From Trebonia kvetii (lineage in GTDB: Bacteria; Actinomycetota; Actinomycetes; Streptosporangiales; Streptosporangiaceae): a stretch of DNA of 64,000 nucleotides. The notes under the pieces are model-generated. The model was given only the letters and a program-made list of their open reading frames with translations. It searched no databases and was not told the DNA's origin. The stretch is taken from positions 329,835 to 393,834 of the forward strand of contig NZ_RPFW01000005.1 in the NCBI RefSeq assembly GCF_007827045.1. Reading direction: 5' to 3'. The first letter of the stretch is position 1, and every line of letters begins with the position of its first letter. A program made the position numbers and the translations under genes. Below are positions 57,509-64,000 of this stretch, piece after piece.

Positions 57509-58519
57509 ATGGCCATCCCGGTTCCTGAAGCCCTGAAGCCGCGCGGCTCGGTGGCATCCGCGCCGGCCCGCCGGCCCGGGTCCGTCCGCCGCACCGTCAC
57601 CATGGACTTCACCTGGCCCGACGGCATGGAAGGGGACACGGTCCTTGACGGGCGCGCGCGTGACCTGCGCACCGGCGGCGACGGCACGGCGACGGTCCTC
57701 GCCGCGGCCTCGCTGCGCATGGTAACCGACCCGCGCCGGGTCATCAAGGAGGTCAGCTCGGCGGCCGGCGATGGCGCGCTGCGGGGCCTGGCGGGCGAGT
57801 CGGCGATGTCGGGGTTCAGGCGGCGGCTGGCCGCGACCGGGGTAGCTGGTGCGACCGGGGAGGGGACCGCCGCCGGGACACCGCTGTACCAGCTGCTCGA
57901 CGACGTGCCAGGAGCGACCCTGGTCTCCGGGGCCGCCTGGCAGCGCTGGTACGACATGGACCGCTACCTGGAGATCAAGGCCGACGTCGCGCAGCGGGTG
58001 ATGACCGACGTGTGCACCGGCTACCAGCAGGGCTCAAGCGCGCTGCAGCCGGACGGAACCCTGCGCTGGCGCCAGGACCGCCGGCTCGCGGTGGACATCG
58101 ACGCCGTGGACGACGACCTCGCGTGGCACCATCACGCACACCCCGATGGGGTGGCCATGCGGCGCGCCCGCCGCATCGACGTGTGGCTGGCCGGCCCGGT
58201 CATTCACGTCGACGCGTTCTTCCAGGACTCCTCGACGCTGCCCGAGGGCGGGCGGGTGTCGATCCACGAGTACACCCTGACCGCGGAGGCCGACCTGGAG
58301 ACGGGGACCGTGCGCGCGGTGACCCCGGTGCCGCGGGTGCTGCCCTACGACGAGTGCCCGCTGGCCGTCGTCAACGTCACCGCCCTGGCCGGGCTGCCGC
58401 TGAGCGGGCTGCGCGGCGCGGTGCTCGAGCGGCTGCGCGGCCCGCTCGGCTGCACCCACCTCAACGACATGCTCCGGGCGCTGACCGCCGTCCCCGCCCT
58501 CGCCAGGCAGCTATCGTGA
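57509..58519 (+). CDS. DUF2889 domain-containing protein
   Basis: A 336-residue protein of unknown function. The C-terminal third matches DUF2889, recognised by the closing GCTHLNDMLRALT. A histidine-rich segment (DDLAWHHHAHPDG) lies before a region with RRARRIDVWLAGPVIHVDAFFQD. ATG 57509 has AAAGGAGGA at ideal spacing, 11 bp after the CoA-transferase stop, so it belongs to the operon. DUF2889 proteins often accompany acyl-CoA catabolism genes; their activity is not known. Confidence 0.82.
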   Translation: MAIPVPEALKPRGSVASAPARRPGSVRRTVTMDFTWPDGMEGDTVLDGRARDLRTGGDGTATVLAAASLRMVTDPRRVIKEVSSAAGDGALRGLAGESAMSGFRRRLAATGVAGATGEGTAAGTPLYQLLDDVPGATLVSGAAWQRWYDMDRYLEIKADVAQRVMTDVCTGYQQGSSALQPDGTLRWRQDRRLAVDIDAVDDDLAWHHHAHPDGVAMRRARRIDVWLAGPVIHVDAFFQDSSTLPEGGRVSIHEYTLTAEADLETGTVRAVTPVPRVLPYDECPLAVVNVTALAGLPLSGLRGAVLERLRGPLGCTHLNDMLRALTAVPALARQLS

Positions 58520-58653
58520 TCAGGACGCACCTGGTACCCAAGTACCAGCGGTCGGCGGTGATTGTCTCCTCCGGGTCCATGTAATGCCCGGTGCTCACTT
58601 CTAGCCTCGGAACGCAGGCGTGCGACGCGAGCCCTATTTCCGACGAAGTGAAC

Positions 58654-59050
58654 ATGAGGGATCACATGCCGAAACCCGAGATTTTCTCTCAGAAGTCAAG
58701 ATTCAGAATCGGCCGGCGGCGCACGTTCGTGCTGTCCGTCGTGGCGGTGCTGGCCCTGCTCGGCGGGTCTTCCGTCGCAATCGCCGCACCGTCCCAAGCC
58801 AGCGGGCAAGGCGGCGGTAACCAAGCACTCGAAGTCAACGTGACGAACTCACCGACTGACCTGAACGGCCGGCCCACCATCGCCGTCAACCCCCGCGATC
58901 CGAACAATCTCGTTTTCACCGCGACGGTCGATCGACCTGGCCAACGGGAACGTCTACGTGGTCTGGTCGGACGGTCGCGACAGCGCGGCCCCGTTCACCG
59001 ACGCCATCTTCGCCCGGGTGCCCATCCACGAATTCCAGTCTGCCCACTGA
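58654..59050 (+). pseudogene. Remnant of an exported BNR/sialidase-like protein
   Basis: The N terminus is a clear secretion signal (KSRFRIGRRRTFVLSVVAV, hydrophobic core, then AIAAPSQA) followed by NGRPTIAVNPRDPNNLVFTA, the typical start of exported beta-propeller (BNR/sialidase-like) proteins. At about 58930 the frame fails; from 58931 a second frame reads IDLANGNVYVVWSDGRD and continues through DAIFARVPIHEFQS to a TGA at 59048, which looks like the last blade of the same kind of protein. Everything between is missing (normally several hundred residues). So both ends survive around a large, out-of-frame deletion. Confidence 0.75.
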
Positions 59051-59061
59051 CCCTGACCACC

Positions 59062-59090
59062 AGTCCCGCCCGGCTACGCCGGGCGGGACT
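59062..59090 (+). terminator. Strong terminator hairpin
   Basis: A perfect 13-bp stem AGTCCCGCCCGGC with loop TAC, followed by TTTCCC, 12 bp after the last codon of the exported-protein remnant. It probably terminated the intact gene. Confidence 0.85.
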
Positions 59091-59148
59091 TTCCCATGAA
59101 GGGCCGACCGGCCTGACAGCTAGCGTTCCGTTGGCCGGCACGTGCCCG

Positions 59149-59177
59149 TTGACCCGGGCCAGGCGCCTGACTACGTT
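59149..59177 (+). promoter_or_regulatory. Promoter of the third SDR-P450 module
   Basis: -35 TTGACC (59149-59154), 17-bp spacer, -10 TACGTT (59172-59177), 32 bp before the GTG start at 59209. Confidence 0.5.
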
Positions 59178-59208
59178 CACGCGTGATTGGCTTGAGTGAG
59201 GTGGGCAC

Positions 59209-60024
59209 GTGGGCAAGCTTGAGGGTCAGGTCGCGTTCATCACCGGCGCGGCGCGGGGCCAGGGTCGAAGTCATGCGGTTCGGCTCGCGCAGGAGGGCGC
59301 CGACATCATCGCCGTCGACATCTGCGCGCAGATCTCCTCGGTGTCCTACGCGATGTCCACCCCAGACGACCTCGCGCAGACCGTGAAAGAGGTCGAGGCC
59401 ACCGGGCGGCGGATCGTCGCCCGCCAGGCCGACGTGCGTGACGTCGAGGGCCTGCGCAGCGCCCTGGAGGACGGCATCGCCGAGCTCGGGGTCCCGCGGA
59501 TCGTGCTGGCCAACGCCGGCATCGGCGTCGGCGGCCCGAACTCGAGCGACCAGGACTGGCACGACGTAATCGCGGTCAACCTGACCGGCGTCTGGAATAC
59601 GGGCCGCATCGCGATTCCGGCCATGATCGAGGCCGGCCGGGGCGGTTCGATCGTGCTCACCAGTTCGACCGCCGGCCTGCTCGGCGTCGGCACCAACGAG
59701 ACCGGGCTGCTCGGCTATACGGCGGCGAAGACGGGCGTCGTCGGGCTGATGCGCAGCTGGGCCAACTACCTGGGCCCGCACAACATCCGGGTCAACTGCA
59801 TCGCGCCGACCGCCGTCCGCACGCCGATGGCGGCCAACGTTTCCCTCGAGCGACTCTTCGAGGTCAATCCGGCGCTGGCGCGGGCGATGTCGAACTCGCT
59901 GCCGGTCGAGATGGTCGAGCCGATCGACATCTCCAACGCGATCGCCTGGCTCGTGTCCGACGAGGGACGGTACGTGTCGGGCACGGTGCTGCCGGTCGAC
60001 GCCGGCTCGCTGAACAGGCGGTAG
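59209..60024 (+). CDS. Mycofactocin-coupled SDR family oxidoreductase
   Basis: A 271-residue mycofactocin-type SDR (TGAARGQGRSHAVRLA, GADIIAVDIC, MSTPDDLAQTV). Active site GYTAAK. GTG start. Followed five bases later by a P450, but with no ferredoxin gene between them, unlike the modules at 32665 and 50650. Likely oxidises the P450 product and passes electrons to mycofactocin. Confidence 0.93.
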   Translation: MGKLEGQVAFITGAARGQGRSHAVRLAQEGADIIAVDICAQISSVSYAMSTPDDLAQTVKEVEATGRRIVARQADVRDVEGLRSALEDGIAELGVPRIVLANAGIGVGGPNSSDQDWHDVIAVNLTGVWNTGRIAIPAMIEAGRGGSIVLTSSTAGLLGVGTNETGLLGYTAAKTGVVGLMRSWANYLGPHNIRVNCIAPTAVRTPMAANVSLERLFEVNPALARAMSNSLPVEMVEPIDISNAIAWLVSDEGRYVSGTVLPVDAGSLNRR

Positions 60025-60029
60025 CCCAA

Positions 60030-61319
60030 ATGACGGGTGATGAGCCGCGCAACTGGTTCGCCGACGAATCGCTGGCGCAAGACCCGTACCCATACCTGGC
60101 CGAGCTGAGATCGCAGTGCCCGGTGCAGCCGACCCCGCATCACGACGTCGTCGCCGTGACCGGATACGAGGAAGCCTCCGAGATCCTCCGCCGGCACGAT
60201 GACTTCTCAGCCTGCGTCACGGTGGTGGGCCCGTTCGCTGATTTCCCTGAGCCGTTTTCCGGCGACGACGTGAGCGAGCTCATCGAGCGGCACCGGCACC
60301 GGCTGCCGCAGAACGACCACATGGTGACCATGGACCAGCCGGCCCACACCCGGGAGCGCGCGCTGCTGATGCGGCTGCTGACGCCGGGCAGACTCCGCGA
60401 GAACGAGGAGTTCATCGGCGTCCTGGCCGACCAGCAGCTCGAGTCCGTCATCGGCGCGGGCCGCTGCGAGTTCATCCACGAGTACGCCTCCCCGCTGGCC
60501 ACCCTGGTCATCGCCGAACTGCTCGGCGTGCCGGAGGAGGACTTCGGCCAGATACGAGCCGGCTTCGGGCTGAGCGACGGTGCCGGTAACCTGCGGCAGC
60601 CGGACCGGCCGACCCAGGGTGACTCGCTCCGCTGGCTGGCGGGCACGTTCACCGCTTACATCGAGGACCGGCGGCGCAATCCGCGCGACGACGTCATGTC
60701 CGGACTCGCGCTGGCCAAGTACCCGGACGGCTCCACGCCCGAGGTGGCCGCCGTGGTGCGCACGGCCACGTTCCTGTTCGCCGCGGGCCAGGAGACCTCG
60801 GCCCGCATGCTCGCCCAGGCGGTCCGCCACCTCGCCGAGGATCAGTCACTGCAGGACGAGCTGCGCGAGCATCCGCAGCGCATACCCAACCTGATCGAGG
60901 AGACGCTGCGGATCGAATCGCCGACCAAGACCGACTGCCGGCTCGCCCGGCACACCAGCACGGTCGCCGGCGTCAGCATCCCAGCCGGATCCACCGTGGC
61001 GGTGCTTCTTGGCGCGGCCAATCACGACCCGCGCAAGTTCCCGTCACCCGACGAGTTCCAGGCCGATCGTCCCAACGCGCGGCAGCACCTCGCCTTCGGC
61101 CGCGGCATCCACACGTGTCCCGGCAGCCCGCTCGCCCGCGCCGAAGGCCGGATCACCATCGAGCGCCTGCTGCGGCGCACCCGCAACATCCGCCTGTCGG
61201 AGACCCATCACGGCCCGGCCGCCGACCGCCGATTCAGCTACGAGCCGACCTGGATGCTGCGGGCGATGGAGGAATTGCACATCGAGTTCGATCCCTGCGG
61301 CCCCGGCAACACGGGTTGA
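60030..61319 (+). CDS. Cytochrome P450
   Basis: A 429-residue P450 with heme loop FGRGIHTCPGSPLARAE (C363), I-helix AAGQETSARM, and the ExxR helix in LIEETLRIESP. It differs from the other P450s here (Q-E-T-S in the I-helix; HTCPG loop), so it is another subfamily. It lies five bases after the SDR. It lacks a dedicated ferredoxin gene and must borrow one, perhaps from the other modules. Confidence 0.94.
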   Translation: MTGDEPRNWFADESLAQDPYPYLAELRSQCPVQPTPHHDVVAVTGYEEASEILRRHDDFSACVTVVGPFADFPEPFSGDDVSELIERHRHRLPQNDHMVTMDQPAHTRERALLMRLLTPGRLRENEEFIGVLADQQLESVIGAGRCEFIHEYASPLATLVIAELLGVPEEDFGQIRAGFGLSDGAGNLRQPDRPTQGDSLRWLAGTFTAYIEDRRRNPRDDVMSGLALAKYPDGSTPEVAAVVRTATFLFAAGQETSARMLAQAVRHLAEDQSLQDELREHPQRIPNLIEETLRIESPTKTDCRLARHTSTVAGVSIPAGSTVAVLLGAANHDPRKFPSPDEFQADRPNARQHLAFGRGIHTCPGSPLARAEGRITIERLLRRTRNIRLSETHHGPAADRRFSYEPTWMLRAMEELHIEFDPCGPGNTG

Positions 61320-61345
61320 CCGCCGCCCGCATCCGCCTCTATGTT
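61316..61345 (+). promoter_or_regulatory. Promoter of the second amidohydrolase gene
   Basis: -35 TTGACC (61316-61321, overlapping the P450 stop), 18-bp spacer, -10 TATGTT (61340-61345). Transcription would start near 61352. This fits a ~50-base leader to ATG 61405, although an ATG at 61351 would be nearly leaderless. Confidence 0.45.
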
Positions 61346-61404
61346 AATACATGGAAGCCCGACTATCTGGTGTCCAGGTAACTGCTCAAGGGAGAGGCCT
61401 GCCG

Positions 61405-62709
61405 ATGGCCGCGTACAAAGAGTTCCTCGTTTCAGGCGACTGCCACATCATCGAGCCGCCCGACCTGTTCAAGAGCCGGCTCCCCGCCAACATGCGCGAC
61501 CGCGCGCTGTGGGAGGAGGAGTTCACCCTCGAGGAGCCGATCGTCCCTGGCGGGCACACCGAGTTCAGGAAGCTGCACACGATTGGCTTTGACGGCTGGA
61601 CGGTGTCGAAGTACCGCCAGTTCGAGGGCCATGACGGCACGACGCCGGGCTGGATTCCTGATGACATCATCGCCGACATGGACATGGAAGGCGTCGACGC
61701 CGCCGTGTACTTCCCCAACCTGGCGCTGTTCGTGCTGTTCACCGACGACCACGAGCTCTCCATCGCCCACGCGCGGGCATGGAACAGCTGGGTCGCCGAG
61801 ACCTACCTGCAGTACAAGGACCGGATGCGCCCCGTCGCGGCCATTCCGCTGACCAACATCGCGGACGCGGTGGCCGAGATCGAGCGGTCGGTCAAGCTCG
61901 GCCTGCAGGCGATCATGATCCCGGAAATCCCGCCGGAGCCGTACTGGTCGCGCAGGTACGAGCCGGTCTGGAACTGCGCCGAGGCGCACGGCCTGCCGAT
62001 CTTCTTCCACGTGGCCACTGGCGGTGTCATGGTCAAGGAAGACGCGTCCAAGACCGGAAGCACGGTCAAGGGCATGATGACCGCGATGAACATGGGCAAG
62101 GGCCAGCTGACCGATGACATGGTGGCCGGCCGCACCATGGGCGGCGGGAACACCGCGGCCGCCAGCCCGTCGAAGATCATGGCCGACCTGATCGGCGGCG
62201 GGGTTCCCGAGCGGCACCCGGGCCTGCAGTTCACCCTGGTCGAGTTCGGCGCCAGCTGGCTGGTGTCGTACATGGCGTTCATGGACAAGTCGTGGCGCCG
62301 GGGCACCGGCCAGGACCCGAACTGGTGGCTCGGCTTCTGGGAGGAGGGCAAGTCGCCCTACGAGCAGCCCGCCATGGGCCGCCTGTTCAACATCAACGAG
62401 AAGTGGCCGTACCCGCTCAAGCCGACCGAGTACGTGCGGCGGCAGTTCCACATCCAGTTCGCCGACGACCCGGTGGCGGTCCAGGCCCGGCACATCACCG
62501 GGGTGTCCACGGTGGTCTGGGGCAACGACTACCCGCACGCCGAGGGCACCTTCAACGGCACCGAAGAGGTCATCGCCGAGCACTTTGACAGCACCGTGTC
62601 CGACGAGGACCGCGCCGCGATCCTCGGCGGCACCCTGGCCAAGGTGGCCGGGTTCGACGCGAGCAAGAAGCTGGCGGTCGACCGGCAGCCCAGCAAGACG
62701 GCGAGCTGA
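61405..62709 (+). CDS. Amidohydrolase family protein
   Basis: A 434-residue Amidohydro_2-type TIM-barrel enzyme with the metal motif GDCHIIEPPDLF at the start, a core histidine in IFFHVATGG and the late WGNDYPHAEG. Paralogue of the 38984 protein (shared HIIE/HLIE and DYPH motifs) but with a longer middle. ATG 61405 is preferred for its GGGAGAGG site; ATG 61351 would add 18 residues. It follows the third SDR-P450 module. A C-C or C-N bond hydrolase or decarboxylase; substrate unknown. Confidence 0.9.
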   Translation: MAAYKEFLVSGDCHIIEPPDLFKSRLPANMRDRALWEEEFTLEEPIVPGGHTEFRKLHTIGFDGWTVSKYRQFEGHDGTTPGWIPDDIIADMDMEGVDAAVYFPNLALFVLFTDDHELSIAHARAWNSWVAETYLQYKDRMRPVAAIPLTNIADAVAEIERSVKLGLQAIMIPEIPPEPYWSRRYEPVWNCAEAHGLPIFFHVATGGVMVKEDASKTGSTVKGMMTAMNMGKGQLTDDMVAGRTMGGGNTAAASPSKIMADLIGGGVPERHPGLQFTLVEFGASWLVSYMAFMDKSWRRGTGQDPNWWLGFWEEGKSPYEQPAMGRLFNINEKWPYPLKPTEYVRRQFHIQFADDPVAVQARHITGVSTVVWGNDYPHAEGTFNGTEEVIAEHFDSTVSDEDRAAILGGTLAKVAGFDASKKLAVDRQPSKTAS

Positions 62710-62726
62710 CGAATCCTGACTGACGG

Positions 62727-62761
62727 AACTCCGGCCCGCGGGCTGACCGCGGGCCGGAGTT
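62727..62761 (+). terminator. Strong terminator hairpin
   Basis: A perfect 15-bp stem (AACTCCGGCCCGCGG, 62727-62741, with 62747-62761) and a 5-base loop GCTGA, 17 bp after the amidohydrolase stop. No T-run, as is usual in high-GC actinobacteria. Confidence 0.8.
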
Positions 62762-62800
62762 CGGCCGTTACACGGTGACGATCGCCGACGGAGGCTGCCA

Positions 62801-63643
62801 ATGACGATGGGCTACCCGGTCAGCCCGCTGGACGGCAAGGTGGTGATCATCACCGGCGCGGCGTCCGGCATGGGACGCGCGGCGGCGCTGCTGTGCGCGG
62901 CGCGCGGCGCGGCGGTGGTCGCGGCCGACCTGAACGCTGACGGCGTCCATGCCGTTGCCGCCGAGATCGAGTCGTCGGGCGGCACGGCGCTGGCTCAGGT
63001 TGCCGACCTGACCGCCGAAGACGACGTGCACCAGCTGGTGGAGGCGGCGGTCGGCCGCTTCGGTGCGGTCCACGCGCTGTACAACAACGCCTACGCGGTC
63101 CACCCGGGCGCCGCGACCGACCTGATCGGCACCAGCCTCGACGCGTGGGACTGGACGATCAGAACCTGCCTGACAAGCCAGTTCCTTTGCGCCCGGGCGG
63201 TACTGCCGCACATGCTGCGCAACGGTACCGGGTCGATCATCAACGTGTCCTCCGGCAACGGCCTGGCCGGCAGCGCGACCGCCGCCGCGTACGGAGCGGC
63301 CAAGGCCGGCGTGGTCGTGCTGACCAAGTACATCGCCACCCAGTACGGCAAACGGGGTATCCGCTGCAACACGATCGTGCCCGGCTGGACGATCGAGACG
63401 GGCTGGACCGGAGCGGACGAGAACTTCACCGACGCGCAGCGCGGGCTGTTCGCGGCGGCGCTGGAAGACGTCTGCATGACCGAGCTGGCGAGGCCGCAGG
63501 ACATCGCCCCGGTGGTAGCGTTCCTCGCCTCGGATGATGCCAGGTACGTGCAGGCCGCGACCATCGACGTCAACGGCGGCCTGCTGGCGCACATGCCGGG
63601 CGCGGCCGGCCGGCCCATCGGCGGTCACGCGGACGCAGGCTGA
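62801..63643 (+). CDS. SDR family oxidoreductase
   Basis: A 280-residue SDR with TGAASGMG, NNAYA in place of NNAG, and the catalytic AYGAAK. It stands alone between two hairpins, so it has its own promoter in the short gap after the terminator at 62727-62761. Final segment YVQAATIDVNGG is standard. Substrate unknown. Confidence 0.9.
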   Translation: MTMGYPVSPLDGKVVIITGAASGMGRAAALLCAARGAAVVAADLNADGVHAVAAEIESSGGTALAQVADLTAEDDVHQLVEAAVGRFGAVHALYNNAYAVHPGAATDLIGTSLDAWDWTIRTCLTSQFLCARAVLPHMLRNGTGSIINVSSGNGLAGSATAAAYGAAKAGVVVLTKYIATQYGKRGIRCNTIVPGWTIETGWTGADENFTDAQRGLFAAALEDVCMTELARPQDIAPVVAFLASDDARYVQAATIDVNGGLLAHMPGAAGRPIGGHADAG

Positions 63644-63659
63644 GGCCGCCAGGGATCTA

Positions 63660-63676
63660 GTCCCGTTGGCCGGGAC
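63660..63676 (+). terminator. Weak hairpin after the SDR gene
   Basis: GTCCCG (63660-63665) pairs with CGGGAC (63671-63676) across a 5-base loop, 16 bp after the SDR stop. Only six base pairs, so low confidence. Confidence 0.3.
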
Positions 63677-63718
63677 CGGCAGGTAGCACGGACCTGCTGG
63701 CGGGGTTACCTTCCGGCC

Positions 63719-64000
63719 ATGGACCAGCCTCTGCGCGACCTCGACGATGTCTCTACCTTCAAGCTCTCGGCCGCCGGGCGGGAGCGGCTCTTCGCCCTGA
63801 CTAACGAGTGCGTCGTCTGCTGGACGAACTCCAGCGGCTGGCCGGTCGGCATGCCGCATTCGTTCGTATGGTCGGACGGCAAGTTCTGGGTGCACACCAC
63901 GACCAGGCGCGCGCGCGTAAAGGCGCTCACCGCCCGCCCGGAGAGCTGCATCGTGGTCACGAGCAAGGGCACCGAGATGAACGGGGCCATGGTCACCGCC
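63719..64000 (+). CDS. PPOX-class F420/FMN-binding protein, N-terminal part (cut by window end)
   Basis: The first 94 residues of a split-barrel flavin/F420-binding protein (FKLSAAGRERLFALTNECVV, GWPVGMPHSFVWSDGKFWVH, RRARVKALTARPESCIVV). The pattern is that of the pyridoxamine-5'-phosphate-oxidase superfamily, in actinobacteria often F420-dependent reductases. A -10-like TACCTT at 63707-63712 ends six bases before the ATG, suggesting a leaderless message. The gene continues beyond the window. Relative of the protein at 38146. Confidence 0.85.
   Translation, partial: MDQPLRDLDDVSTFKLSAAGRERLFALTNECVVCWTNSSGWPVGMPHSFVWSDGKFWVHTTTRRARVKALTARPESCIVVTSKGTEMNGAMVTA

Overview
The window is very GC-rich with GC-ending codons and many GTG starts. 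It is dense with mycofactocin-type short-chain dehydrogenases, F420-type flavoproteins, P450s with small ferredoxins, CaiB/BaiF CoA-transferases and MaoC half-hydratases. Together these point to a high-GC soil actinomycete (Mycobacteriales, Streptosporangiales or Frankiales type; the genus cannot be told). No rRNA, tRNA, CRISPR array, transposase or phage gene is visible.

Layout. 1-2766: end of a P450, a TetR regulator and a 14-TM MFS exporter. 2788-7747 (minus): VOC protein, acyl-CoA synthetase, class II aldolase-like protein and two SDRs. 7846-14860 (plus): a beta-oxidation operon (acyl-CoA dehydrogenase, crotonase, alpha-methylacyl-CoA racemase, thiolase, HSD10-like dehydrogenase, further SDRs and an NTF2-fold remnant). 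14763-15497 (minus): TetR regulator. 15595-24748 (plus): a tightly overlapped operon holding an unknown protein, a full sulfate-activation set (CysD, CysN-CysC fusion, CysQ), a Rossmann epimerase-like enzyme, a PAPS sulfotransferase, a zinc alcohol dehydrogenase, an SDR and an NTF2-fold protein. 24847-32345: NADP-binding reductase, then on the minus strand a TIM-barrel protein, a mycofactocin-type SDR and a Liv-type ABC importer whose two permeases and first ATPase are fused. 32665-36141: SDR-ferredoxin-P450-VOC module and a broken epimerase. 36157-38894 (minus): NTF2-fold protein, aldehyde dehydrogenase, F420/FMN protein and a small coiled-coil protein. 38984-44307: amidohydrolase, DUF35-thiolase-like (Ltp2-like) fusion, CoA-transferase, dienelactone hydrolase and VOC protein. 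44371-46533: a VapBC-type pair and a MerR regulator with a stand-alone copy of its effector domain. 46520-50508: VOC, IclR, SDR and aldehyde dehydrogenase. 50650-53151: second SDR-ferredoxin-P450 module. 53293-58519: MaoC half-hydratase pair, SDR, double CoA-transferase and DUF2889 protein. 58654-59050: remnant of an exported protein. 59209-64000: third SDR-P450 module, amidohydrolase, SDR and the start of an F420/FMN protein.

How it fits together (inference). The gene set matches import and breakdown of branched, sterol- or terpenoid-like compounds. P450s hydroxylate, mycofactocin-linked SDRs and aldehyde dehydrogenases oxidise to the acid, a ligase or CoA-transferase makes the CoA ester, the racemase sets methyl-branch stereochemistry, and dehydrogenase, hydratase, dehydrogenase and thiolase or aldolase steps shorten the chain. 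The distinctive part is 15595-24748, where PAPS synthesis, sulfation and PAP removal share one apparent transcript with oxidoreductases, under a promoter carrying three operator-like boxes exactly 20 bp apart. Three gene remnants (13879, 35482, 58654) show the region has been reshuffled by duplication and deletion.
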